Positions 28,266 through 36,349 of a stretch of DNA of 64,000 nt are shown here, piece by piece (positions within the stretch are counted from its first letter, which is position 1; the number at the start of each line of letters is the position of its first letter). Both the position numbers and the translations under genes were made by a program. Below the pieces are notes generated by a model. That model had not been told where the DNA came from. It did not search any database and saw only the letters and a list, made by a program, of their open reading frames with translations. Source of the stretch: Symploca sp. SIO1C2 (GTDB lineage Bacteria; Cyanobacteriota; Cyanobacteriia; Cyanobacteriales; Coleofasciculaceae); NCBI GenBank assembly GCA_010672925.1, contig JAAHFP010000025.1:1-64000 (forward strand), read 5' to 3'.

Positions 28266-28615
28266 AGAGTGATTTCTCCTTTGTCCTTTGTCCTTTGTAC
28301 TCAACACTAATGACTAATGACCAATGACTAATGACCAATAACAAAGCAGATTTGGTATCGAGCCTTTATAATGTCTTTATAATGTTCTTAAACAAGATCC
28401 GAGTGGAAACCAAAAGGAGCATATCAGCTGTGCAGATAACGCTCAAGTAGTTTGGGTAGAGCAATAGCGAAACTCAACAGACTAACCCTAGAGTTGGGTT
28501 TCTCTACGAAAATGCATATGCCTATGTATCTCTACTCAACCGAAGAAGGTGATATACTCCTCAAACATAAAAATCCACTGTACAAATTCAGTCATAAGTT
28601 GCAAGTTATTTGATT
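28266..28615. other. Intergenic region upstream of the NRPIASS-repeat protein
   Basis: 28270-28345 holds TTTGTCC and CCAATGACTAATGA heptamer repeats. The remaining 270 bp is non-repetitive and probably carries the promoter and a long leader for the gene at 28616; a TATAAT-like hexamer lies near 28366 and again near 28377, with uncertain meaning. Confidence 0.4.
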
Positions 28616-29050
28616 ATGAGCACTAGTACTACTAGCGAAACGAAAACTACCAGCAAAAGCAATGGCAATGGAAGTCAAGAGACGGGCAAGGCTAAGACAG
28701 AAACCTTAGAATTGGCAAAGACTGAGCAACAAGAAGCTGCGGGTGTAGCCCCTCTACCGGGAAATCGCCCGATTGCTTCGAGTGAGCTTCACATTAGTGA
28801 AACCGTCTCTATACTCGGCAATCGTCCTGTGGATGCTGCTCATATACAAGTTAAGGGGACTATCTCTGCCATGGGAGAGCGTCCAATAGTTGCCAGTGAC
28901 ATGAAAGTATATGATACGATTTCTGTGTCAGGAGACCGTCCGATTGCCTCTAGTGATCTGGCTTTAACTACTACCAATACCATCTTTAATCGTCCCATTG
29001 CTTCCAATGATATAGATGGATTCGAGGACTTGATGGGTTATCTTGATTAG
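28616..29050 (+). CDS. Hypothetical protein with NRPIASS repeats
   Basis: 144 residues from ATG 28616 (a TTG two codons earlier is less likely). Residues 1-45 are Thr/Ser/Lys/Glu-rich and likely disordered. Residues 50-130 contain five or six imperfect units of about 18 residues with core (G)NRPIASSELHISETVS: NRPIASSEL, NRPVDAAHI, ERPIVASDM, DRPIASSDL, NRPIASNDI. The end is acidic (DGFEDLMGYLD). No known catalytic motif. The repeat resembles short beta-strand repeats seen in other cyanobacterial hypothetical proteins. I cannot assign a function. Confidence 0.7.
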   Translation: MSTSTTSETKTTSKSNGNGSQETGKAKTETLELAKTEQQEAAGVAPLPGNRPIASSELHISETVSILGNRPVDAAHIQVKGTISAMGERPIVASDMKVYDTISVSGDRPIASSDLALTTTNTIFNRPIASNDIDGFEDLMGYLD

Positions 29051-29361
29051 TGAAGACTTGCTTCATCGAGTCGATTGATTCGGGTTTTGAAGTAATAAGC
29101 ATTAGAAGGCAGGAGGCAGGAGGCAGGAGGCAGGAGGCGAGGGAGGAGGTAGAAGGAAAGAGGATTTGACAAAAGTTTCGACCCTCATTACTCATTACTC
29201 ATTACTCATTACTCAAACAAGCTCTCCCACACCTTTTGAGAGTTAACCCGCAGCGGGTAGCCTATTCCTTTTAGAGATGGGAAGGATAGCTACCCGCTTT
29301 TTAATTAGGTAAGTTTAAATAAACTAGATATAGTCAAACTCTCACCAATGACAAAGGACAA
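29051..29361. other. Intergenic region with STRRs and a terminator-like hairpin
   Basis: Contains AGGCAGG heptamers (29106-29137), ATTACTC heptamers (29187-29212), the inverse of the 55-bp block seen at 23672-23728 (about 29055-29100), and a strong hairpin at 29252-29298 listed separately. Confidence 0.55.
29252..29302 (+). terminator. Long hairpin followed by T-run
   Basis: AGCGGGTAGC (29252-29261) pairs with GCTACCCGCT (29289-29298). The stem continues through CTATTCCTT and AAGGATAG with one bulge, the loop holds TTAGAGATGGG, and five T follow (29298-29302). It fits an intrinsic terminator about 200 bp after the NRPIASS gene. A related hairpin lies inverted at 48890-48941, so it may also be a dispersed palindromic repeat. 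Confidence 0.6.
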
Positions 29362-29889
29362 ATGACGAATGACAACATTCTGTTCAGTACCTGCTGGATT
29401 ACAGTCAAGGAAACGCCTCAAGGCTTTCATTATTTAGAAAGAAAGGGCAGAGATTCAGTTGGAATATTTTTGCTAAGAAAAAGTAACGCTAATAGCAGTG
29501 GGTATGAAGTTTTGATTAGGCAGCAGCCACTTTGTATTCAAAGTGTAGCTATTCATGAAACACTGAAACTCTATCCTTGTCCCATTACTGGTGGAATAGA
29601 GTCAGGTGAGTCACCAGAGGAAGCCGCCGTTAGAGAAGTGTATGAAGAATCAGGTTTCTCAGTTTCAGTGTTGCCTTTAGGTAAATATATCGTTGGCACT
29701 CAAACTAATGAAATCTGTTACCTGTATTATGCGGATGTAACTGATATCAAACCAGAAATAGCTCAGCAAGATGGTAGTTATTTTGAAGCTATCAGCCAAA
29801 ATGAGTGGCATCCTTTGGAATATTTGCATTCCTGTGATTACGGAGCTTGTCAAATTGGCTATTTCAAATTGAAAGAGGTCATATTTTAG
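29362..29889 (+). CDS. Nudix hydrolase
   Basis: 175 residues. The Nudix box GGIESGESPEEAAVREVYEE-SG (residues about 74-96) fits GX5EX7REUXEEXGU exactly. The family hydrolyses nucleoside diphosphates linked to another group, using a metal held by the REUXEE glutamates. The substrate cannot be read from the sequence. The start ATG lies at the end of a CAATGAC heptamer array, and no clear ribosome site is seen. Confidence 0.88.
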   Translation: MTNDNILFSTCWITVKETPQGFHYLERKGRDSVGIFLLRKSNANSSGYEVLIRQQPLCIQSVAIHETLKLYPCPITGGIESGESPEEAAVREVYEESGFSVSVLPLGKYIVGTQTNEICYLYYADVTDIKPEIAQQDGSYFEAISQNEWHPLEYLHSCDYGACQIGYFKLKEVIF

Positions 29890-30040
29890 CTTTCAGCTTT
29901 CAGCTTGAAAATTACCTAGGGATTTTCTGGGCAATATGCTAGCGCCAATGCTACGCCCCTACAGCCTTGCAACCTTCTTTCTTCCCTCGGAGCCTCCTGC
30001 CTTGGAGCCCTCTGCCTTTTGCTATATGACCTGAATCAAT

Positions 30041-30059
30041 CCCGACAAAAAAAGTCGGG
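30041..30059 (+). promoter_or_regulatory. Small hairpin in the thrC leader
   Basis: CCCGAC (30041-30046) and GTCGGG (30054-30059) form a 6-bp stem with an A-only loop of seven, about 70 nt before the thrC start. It might be the terminator of an upstream transcript or a leader structure. No T-run follows. Confidence 0.35.
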
Positions 30060-30129
30060 TATATTTGACTGGTATTATAGCTTGTGTTACTGTGTTGCGA
30101 GTGTTAATAAAAGTAGGGAAATTATATAT

Positions 30130-31434
30130 ATGACTCAGGCAACTATAGCTAAGCCCGCAGAGACCACCACCATTAAGAGCTTGAAGTGCAAAGAGTGTGG
30201 TATGGAGTACGATGCCAAGGCAATGCACATTTGTGAAGATAATTGTTTTGGTCCTCTGGAAGTCAGCTATGACTATGATGCGATCCGACGCCAGGTAACC
30301 CGCGAAACGATTCAAGCAGGACCGAATTCCATTTGGCGCTATCGTCCCTTCCTACCAGTAACCACTGATAATGTTATTGATGTTGGCACTGGCATGACTC
30401 CCTTAGTGAAGTCTCACCGCTTAGCAAGACGCCTGGGTTTGAAAAATCTCTACATTAAAAATGATGCGGTAAACATGCCTACCCTCAGCTTTAAAGATAG
30501 AGTAGTGTCCGTTGCTCTAAGTAGAGCTAGAGAGTTAGGTTTTTCAACAGTATCCTGTGCTAGTACGGGAAACTTAGCTAATTCTACCGCCGCGATCGCA
30601 GCTCATGCCGGACTCGACTGTTGTGTCTTTATTCCTGCTGACCTAGAAGCTGGTAAAGTTCTGGGTACTCTAATTTACAATCCGACAGTAATGGCAGTAC
30701 AAGGCAACTATGACCAGGTCAACCGCCTCTGCTGTGAAGTGGGAAATACTTATGGTTGGGGATTTGTCAACATTAATCTGCGACCCTACTATTCGGAAGG
30801 CTCTAAAACCCTTGGCTTTGAAGTAGCTGAGCAACTGGGTTGGCAACTACCGGATCATATTGTTGCTCCCCTAGCCTCTGGCTCCTTGTACGGCAAAATC
30901 TACAAAGGCTTCCAAGAGTTCATCAAAGTTGGTTTAGTCGAGGATAAAGCAGTTCGTTTCAGTGGAGCACAAGCAGAAGGTTGTTCCCCCATTGCTACAG
31001 CTTTCAAAGAAGGAAGAGATTTTGTCACTCCAGTGAAGCCAAATACGATTGCCAAATCTATTGCTATCGGCAATCCCGCTGACGGTATCTATGCTCTGGA
31101 AATCGCTAAGAAAACTGGCGGTAATATCGAATCAGTTACCGATGCAGAAATTGTCGAAGGCATGAAGCTGCTAGCAGAGACAGAGGGTATCTTTACTGAA
31201 ACAGCTGGAGGTACTACAATTGCTGTGCTGAAGAAACTAGTAGAAGCTGGCAAAATTGACCCCGATGAAACCACTGTTGCCTACATTACTGGCAATGGAC
31301 TGAAAACCCAAGAAGCAGTTCAAGGCTACATCGGTGAACCTCTAACTATTGAAGCTAAGCTAGATAGTTTTGAGCGAGCACTAGAACGTTCCCGCACTCT
31401 TGAGCGCCTCGAATGGCAACAAGTTTTGGTTTAA
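30130..31434 (+). CDS. thrC: Threonine synthase
   Basis: Converts O-phosphohomoserine to threonine with pyridoxal phosphate. 434 residues from ATG 30130; the open frame extends upstream but lacks family sequence. The N-terminus has a Cys-rich segment (LKCKECGMEYDA, HICEDNCFGPLEV) like a small zinc ribbon, common in the shorter ThrC group. The PLP lysine is K122 in TLSFKDRVVS, and ASTGNLANSTAA is the phosphate/PLP loop region. It is followed after 175 bp by a CysO-like sulfur-carrier gene, which may be in the same operon, although the gap holds a GTGTTAG array. Confidence 0.92.
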   Translation: MTQATIAKPAETTTIKSLKCKECGMEYDAKAMHICEDNCFGPLEVSYDYDAIRRQVTRETIQAGPNSIWRYRPFLPVTTDNVIDVGTGMTPLVKSHRLARRLGLKNLYIKNDAVNMPTLSFKDRVVSVALSRARELGFSTVSCASTGNLANSTAAIAAHAGLDCCVFIPADLEAGKVLGTLIYNPTVMAVQGNYDQVNRLCCEVGNTYGWGFVNINLRPYYSEGSKTLGFEVAEQLGWQLPDHIVAPLASGSLYGKIYKGFQEFIKVGLVEDKAVRFSGAQAEGCSPIATAFKEGRDFVTPVKPNTIAKSIAIGNPADGIYALEIAKKTGGNIESVTDAEIVEGMKLLAETEGIFTETAGGTTIAVLKKLVEAGKIDPDETTVAYITGNGLKTQEAVQGYIGEPLTIEAKLDSFERALERSRTLERLEWQQVLV

Positions 31435-31436
31435 AG

Positions 31437-31470
31437 AGGTGTTAGGTGTTAGGTGTTAGGTGTTAGGTAG
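31437..31470. repeat. GTGTTAG heptamer array
   Basis: Four to five head-to-tail GTGTTAG units directly after the thrC stop codon. Confidence 0.8.
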
Positions 31471-31609
31471 TGGTGTTGTACCAAATCTAGTTACTTACTA
31501 CCTTACCCGTTTCTCACTAACCTAATACTTTACACAAGGATGCTCTCAATCAATTTTGCTTCCTCTACCAACAACCAAAAACAAATAACCAACAACAAAC
31601 AACAAATCT

Positions 31610-31885
31610 ATGACTGTCACAGTTAAAATTCCCACCCCACTGCGAAAATTCACCAACAACGAAAAAGAAGTTAAATCCACCGGCAGCAATATCACCGAAC
31701 TATTCGACTCCCTTGAAAGCAGTTGTCCAGGTATTAAAGGAAGGTTGTATAAAGGGGAAGGTGAACTGAATCGTTTTTTAAATGTCTACGTTAACGATGA
31801 AGACATCCGCTTTCTAGATGGTGCTAATACTGCCCTTAATGATGGGGATGAAGTGAGTATTTTGACAGCAGTTGCCGGTGGCTGA
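31610..31885 (+). CDS. MoaD/ThiS-family sulfur carrier, CysO-like
   Basis: 91 residues with a ubiquitin-like beta-grasp pattern and a C-terminal VAGG, the site of adenylation and thiocarboxylation. VTVKIPTPLRKFTNN at the start and FLNVYVNDEDIRFLDG in the middle are close to mycobacterial CysO, the sulfur donor in a cysteine pathway, rather than to ThiS or MoaD. Here the neighbour is thrC, a fold type II PLP enzyme like CysM. That adjacency suggests a sulfur-transfer reaction on a threonine-pathway substrate or a regulatory pairing, which is inference. Just before the ATG lies a CAACAAC repeat. Confidence 0.8.
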   Translation: MTVTVKIPTPLRKFTNNEKEVKSTGSNITELFDSLESSCPGIKGRLYKGEGELNRFLNVYVNDEDIRFLDGANTALNDGDEVSILTAVAGG

Positions 31886-31913
31886 AGTGTAGATAGGTGA
31901 GCTAGTCCTCTGA

Positions 31914-32085
31914 AGGCAGAAGGCAGAAGGCAGAAGGCAGAAGGCAGGAGAGAAGAAAGTTTGGAAAGGAAGCTTTTTCATCTTTTCTACCTGGCGGATT
32001 ATTTTCGCCGTGCTCCACTAGGGGGAGCATCTCAGGAATTTTTACTGACATGGGGACGCGGAGACGCGGAGACGCGGAGACGCAC
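31914..32085. repeat. Two STRR arrays between the carrier gene and trpS
   Basis: 31914-31947 is a GAAGGCA heptamer array and 32050-32084 an array of GGAGACGC-type units. The latter resembles the unit that has entered dnaX and the sensor kinase in frame. Confidence 0.75.
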
Positions 32086-32115
32086 AAATGAACAACAAAT
32101 ATTTAACCAACACCA

Positions 32116-33126
32116 ATGGCTAAGCAGCGCGTTCTCTCTGGAGTTCAACCAACTGGAAATCTTCACTTAGGTAACTATCTAGGGGCAATCCGTAACTGGG
32201 TTGAAGCTCAAAGTCAATACGATAATTTTTTCTTTGTAGTTGATCTACACGCAATCACTGTACCTCACAACCCAACAACCCTAGCCGCAAATACCTATTC
32301 CATTGCCGCCCTCTACTTAGCCTGTGGGATTGATTTAGAATACTCTACTATCTTTGTGCAATCCCATATCTGCGCTCACAGTGAACTCACTTGGCTGCTC
32401 AATTGTATTACTCCCCTCAACTGGCTGGAGAGAATGATCCAGTTTAAGGAAAAAGCTCTCAAACAAGGCGAAAATGTCAGTGTCGGTTTACTGGATTACC
32501 CAGTACTGATGGCTGCTGATATTTTACTCTACGATGCTGATAAAATACCTGTAGGAGAAGACCAAAAGCAACACCTAGAATTAACTCGTGACATTGCCAT
32601 CCGCATCAATGATCAATTCGGCGGTAAAGGAAAAGCAGTATTAAAGTTGCCAGAACCATTGATTCGGAAAGAAGGAGCCAGGGTAATGAGTTTAACCGAT
32701 GGCACCAAGAAAATGTCTAAATCTGACCCTTCAGAATTAAGCCGGATTAATTTGCTCGACACTCCCGAAGAGATTAAAAAGAAAATTAAGCGTTGTAAAA
32801 CTGATCCAGTTAAGGGTTTAGAGTTTGACAATCCTGAACGTCCAGAATGCCATAATTTGCTGACTCTATATACCTTACTATCTGGGCAAAACAAGGAAGA
32901 AGTAGCCAAAGAATGTCAGGATATGGGCTGGGGACAGTTTAAACCATTACTGACAGAAGTCACAATTGAGGCTATTAAGCCAATTCAACAGAAGTATCAG
33001 GAAGTGATGGAGGAGAAGGGATATCTGGAGTCGGTTTTACGAGAGGGAAGGCAGAAAGCAGAAGCTGTTGCGAATCAGACTCTGGCTAGGGTGAAAACTG
33101 CTCTCGGTTATTCGATACCGCTGTAA
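32116..33126 (+). CDS. trpS: Tryptophanyl-tRNA synthetase
   Basis: Class I aminoacyl-tRNA synthetase, 336 residues, usual bacterial length. VLSGVQPTGNLHLGNYLGA carries the HIGH-equivalent (HLGN) and KKMSKSDPSE at about residue 198 the KMSKS loop. VGEDQKQHLELTRDIA is the tryptophan-binding region. It charges tRNA-Trp in the cytosol. No operon partner is evident; the gene ends 280 bp before the ATPase pair. Confidence 0.95.
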   Translation: MAKQRVLSGVQPTGNLHLGNYLGAIRNWVEAQSQYDNFFFVVDLHAITVPHNPTTLAANTYSIAALYLACGIDLEYSTIFVQSHICAHSELTWLLNCITPLNWLERMIQFKEKALKQGENVSVGLLDYPVLMAADILLYDADKIPVGEDQKQHLELTRDIAIRINDQFGGKGKAVLKLPEPLIRKEGARVMSLTDGTKKMSKSDPSELSRINLLDTPEEIKKKIKRCKTDPVKGLEFDNPERPECHNLLTLYTLLSGQNKEEVAKECQDMGWGQFKPLLTEVTIEAIKPIQQKYQEVMEEKGYLESVLREGRQKAEAVANQTLARVKTALGYSIPL

Positions 33127-33247
33127 GGAATAAGTATTGGTAAAATTCACCTTTCCCAAAAGCCTTGTTGTAGACTTTTAAGAAGTACACTCAGTCGCGA
33201 GGGGTTTGGGCGTAGCATTTGGATAGGTATATTTAGGTATGTGTACT

Positions 33248-33345
33248 TATAGTAAAAGGCAGAGGGCAGAAGGCAGAAGGGAAGAGATTGACAGGTAAAG
33301 GTTTCAGCATTTGGTGTTATCCTAACTGCTTTGGTGGTTGCTATA
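33248..33345. mobile_element. Short palindromic repeat element, family E copy 2
   Basis: Inverted ends TATAGTAA and TTGCTATA bound 98 bp with the same interior order as the copy at 21660-21751 (GCAGAAGG units, GACAGGTAAAGGTTT, ATCCTAACTGC). Confidence 0.55.
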
Positions 33346-33406
33346 AATTATCCCCCAAATGCTACGCCCCTACTGCCTTCCAAAGTATTGAGAAAGTAAT
33401 AGGGCA

Positions 33407-34792
33407 ATGAAAGTTAAAGTTACAAATCTTGGTGTTTTAAAGCAAGCTGAATTTATCCTTGGCGACTTGACAATTATTTGTGGCGGTAACAATACTGGCA
33501 AGACTTATGCTACTTATGCCCTATTTGGCTTTTTATCTACTTGGCGACGAATGTTGCCTATCCCAATTAGTAACGATAACATCGAACAACTTCTAGCAAA
33601 CGGCGTAATTCGTCTTGACCTACAAGAATATATCAAACAGTACGAGCAGATTGTTACCAAGGGTTGTCAGGCATATACTCAACAATTGCCAAAAGTTTTT
33701 GCAGCACAGGCAGAAAGATTTAAAAAAACCGACTTTCAGGTAAGCTTGGATATCAAAAATGTTAGATTAGTAGACAGCTTTGAGGTGACAATGAGAGCCG
33801 TCAATGCTGAACTATTTGCTATCACCAAAAGTGAAGAAAGTACAGAATTAGTGATAACTCTCCTGGTTGAGCAAGAAAAGATAACTATCCCTTTAAATAT
33901 CATTATACGCATTATTACTGATGCTCTCAAAGACATCCTTTTTAGCCAACTTTTTCCTCGCCCTTTTATTGCCAGTGCAGAACGAACAGGTGCTGCCATT
34001 TTTCGCCAAGAGTTGAATTTTGCCCGTAACCGACTACTTGAAGAAATGGGGCAAGCTGACACAAATATTGCTCCTATGGAGCTTCTCTTTAAAGATTATG
34101 ATGATTATGCCCTACCAGTAAAGACAAATGTGGAGTTTACCCGGCAACTGGAAACAATTGTCAAAAAAAGCAGTTTTTTGGCTCAAAACCATCCCGATAT
34201 CTTAGCTGATTTTGCTGATATCATTGGCGGCGAGTACACTGTCAACCGCAACGATGAACTTTACTATGTACCAAAAGGTAAGCGTCTCAAACTTACTATG
34301 GATGAAAGTTCTAGTGCAGTGCGTTCTTTACTAGATATAGGTTTTTACTTAAGACACGAAGCCCAACTTGGTGACTTACTGATGGTGGATGAACCTGAAC
34401 TAAATTTGCACCCGGAAAACCAACGCCGTGTTGCACGGCTTTTTGCCCGGTTGGTCAACCTTGGTATTAAAGTTTTTATTACTACCCACAGCGACTATAT
34501 CATCAAAGAACTGAATACATTAATTATGCTCAACCATGACAAACCCAATCTTAAGCGAATTGCTGAAGAAGAAGGTTATCGGTCAGAAGAACTGATCTCT
34601 GCGGAAAAACTCAAAGTCTATATTGCTGAAGAAGCATCGATAAAACTAGAGGGAAAAACTAGAAAAACTAAACACCATACCCTCACACCAGCTAATATCG
34701 ATCCAGAATTGGGTATTGAAGCTCGTAGCTTTGATACTACCATTGAAACGATGAACCGGATTCAGGAAGCAATTGTTTGGGGTGAGGAGTAA
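33407..34792 (+). CDS. AAA/ABC-type ATPase of a two-gene system
   Basis: 461 residues. Walker A is GGNNTGKT near residue 25 after the SMC-like opening VTNLGVLKQAEFIL; Walker B is LLMVDEPELNLHPENQ near residue 325, followed by a switch His in FITTHSDYIIKEL. This layout is the AAA_15/AAA_21 type used in many phage-defence ATPases (OLD, PtuA, AriA). No Toprim domain follows, so it is not a full OLD nuclease. The stop overlaps the start of the next gene by one base (TAATG), which implies translational coupling to a nuclease-like partner. The ATG has no strong ribosome site. Confidence 0.82.
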   Translation: MKVKVTNLGVLKQAEFILGDLTIICGGNNTGKTYATYALFGFLSTWRRMLPIPISNDNIEQLLANGVIRLDLQEYIKQYEQIVTKGCQAYTQQLPKVFAAQAERFKKTDFQVSLDIKNVRLVDSFEVTMRAVNAELFAITKSEESTELVITLLVEQEKITIPLNIIIRIITDALKDILFSQLFPRPFIASAERTGAAIFRQELNFARNRLLEEMGQADTNIAPMELLFKDYDDYALPVKTNVEFTRQLETIVKKSSFLAQNHPDILADFADIIGGEYTVNRNDELYYVPKGKRLKLTMDESSSAVRSLLDIGFYLRHEAQLGDLLMVDEPELNLHPENQRRVARLFARLVNLGIKVFITTHSDYIIKELNTLIMLNHDKPNLKRIAEEEGYRSEELISAEKLKVYIAEEASIKLEGKTRKTKHHTLTPANIDPELGIEARSFDTTIETMNRIQEAIVWGEE

Positions 34793-35355
34793 TGTCTGAT
34801 ATTGCTCTGCTCAAAGAGATGATCAAGGAAACTGCTACAGTACCATTAGAAGAGCACAATGGCAAAAATCAAGTCACACTTATAGAACCGCCTCCTGCCA
34901 ACTATTCTGTAACCATTCATGGAATGCCCTATAAGGATGAAGTCATAATTATTAAAGCAGATACTTTTAGTTCACCAAGGGCAGTCTTTAATGGAAAACG
35001 TGGTGAATGCAAACGTGCAGATTTTGTGATTATTGCCGATACTGATAATAAAAAATTCAGAAAAGTAATTCTCTGTATTGAAATGAAGGCAGGTAAAGGA
35101 GGAACAGAATCAGAAATCATCCAACAGCTTAAAGGGGCACAGTGTTTTGTTGCCTATTGTCGGGAAATTGGCCAGGTATTTTGGAATCAAAGAAATTTCC
35201 TTAAAGGTTATGAATATCGTTTCATCAGTCTTAGGGAGATCAGCATTGCTAAAAAACCGACACGGACTTTGGCAAAAGTTGGTATTCATAATTGTCCAGA
35301 GCGAATGCTGAAAATTACCTCCCCACATCACCTTCAGTTCAATCGCTTAGTTTGA
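34792..35355 (+). CDS. Putative PD-(D/E)XK-type nuclease, partner of the ATPase
   Basis: 187 residues, coupled to the upstream ATPase by TAATG. Residues about 74-120 show CKRADFVIIAD, then ILCIEMKAGKGGT and IIQQLKGAQCF. The D...ExK...Q order is that of a PD-(D/E)XK core. The first 70 residues (VTIHGMPYKDEVIIIKAD) could form a sensor or substrate-binding part. I do not recognise a named family. With the ATPase it would make a compact two-gene defence-like module; the activity is inferred from motifs only. Confidence 0.6.
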   Translation: MSDIALLKEMIKETATVPLEEHNGKNQVTLIEPPPANYSVTIHGMPYKDEVIIIKADTFSSPRAVFNGKRGECKRADFVIIADTDNKKFRKVILCIEMKAGKGGTESEIIQQLKGAQCFVAYCREIGQVFWNQRNFLKGYEYRFISLREISIAKKPTRTLAKVGIHNCPERMLKITSPHHLQFNRLV

Positions 35356-35508
35356 AATTCGGAACTGAATGGCACGCTTGTTATGACTCAAACCTTGAAT
35401 TGACAATGCTTTTGTATATTAAGCGATCGCAAGGATATGTGGTAAATGCTCTCAGTGATACAAGAGCAGTAGAAATAGCCCTTTCAGAGACCACTCTAAA
35501 ATTAGTCA

Positions 35509-35919
35509 TTATCCTGGAGTAGCGATAATGTAGGGAGAGTTAACATTGATGAACCAATTCTCATCGATAACTTCTATGTTCTCATCCAAGATGAGGATTA
35601 AATCACCAATCTTAGCTGGGGAATGACCATAAAGCGAGTCTGAATCAACAGGGAGATTGATAGTGAGTGCAAACTTGAGTTGTAGCCAATATTGATTTTT
35701 GGTATTGTTAGGTGAAATTACCCAAGAACCACTCGTTAACTCTGCATGAGGCAGTTGGGAAAAGGAAATGACTTCATAAAATTCGTCTTCATCCCAGTAG
35801 CCGTTAATTTGAGCATTACAAGCTTGCAGATGTTGCTCAGCAATTTGATTAGCGTCAATTTGTTCCAATGTTTGGCTAAGATTGTACCAGATTGGGTTAT
35901 TCTTGAGTGTGATAGTCAC
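35509..35919 (-). CDS. Hypothetical protein
   Basis: 136 residues from GTG 35919, with GGGG about 9 nt upstream. Acidic, no membrane segment and no catalytic motif that I recognise. It contains a mixed pattern of strands (YWLQLKFALTINLPVDSD, GDLILILDENIEVID). The preceding gene ends 12 bp before it, so the two form an operon. Function unknown. Confidence 0.6.
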   Translation of the reverse strand: MTITLKNNPIWYNLSQTLEQIDANQIAEQHLQACNAQINGYWDEDEFYEVISFSQLPHAELTSGSWVISPNNTKNQYWLQLKFALTINLPVDSDSLYGHSPAKIGDLILILDENIEVIDENWFINVNSPYIIATPG

Positions 35920-35931
35920 AATAATGACCCC

Positions 35932-36288
35932 TTAGTGAGTAGTTTGTTTCCCAGGAAAGTGGAGAACTCCTTCCACTATTCTGCCGTGAAATCGTCGTTC
36001 GCCGCCTTTACCAAGAACTTTAGATTTGAAATCGTAGCCAGGTTCTTCAGAGGGGACAAGTCCAGTGTTCCCTTTAGGGGGAACAAGTCCTTTGTTGATG
36101 CTTCGGAGATGTTTGCCAATTGGATCGTAGAGGATGCCAAGTTGAATTTGGTTGGTGTTGAATGAGATAAGTCGGCCTTCTAATGATTGGTAGATTTCAT
36201 CCGGTTGAATTTCTTGCCAGGTCTTGGGTAATTTTGGGGTTTCTAGCTCATAATCACTCATTGTATCTAAAGATAAAGTCGCTGGCAT
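35932..36288 (-). CDS. Hypothetical protein, first gene of a two-gene operon
   Basis: 118 residues; an internal ATG at 36261 is an alternative start. No membrane segment. Residues 25-118 hold several short strands (EGRLISFNTNQIQLGILYDP, GGERRFHGRIVEGVLHFPG) that suggest a small beta-rich fold. It lies 12 bp before the 136-residue gene. No known domain recognised. An effector-immunity or structural pair is possible, but nothing visible decides it. Confidence 0.55.
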   Translation of the reverse strand: MPATLSLDTMSDYELETPKLPKTWQEIQPDEIYQSLEGRLISFNTNQIQLGILYDPIGKHLRSINKGLVPPKGNTGLVPSEEPGYDFKSKVLGKGGERRFHGRIVEGVLHFPGKQTTH

Positions 36289-36349
36289 TGCTTTATAGTA
36301 GCAAGCGATCGCAATTTGGGCATATGCAATACACCCAACACCACTAGCT

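Noticed and set aside
35292-35522. Possible 38-codon or longer plus-strand gene after the nuclease-like gene
   Set aside because: Overlaps two better supported genes, lacks a ribosome site and has no recognisable motif; it could be a relic but I cannot support it.
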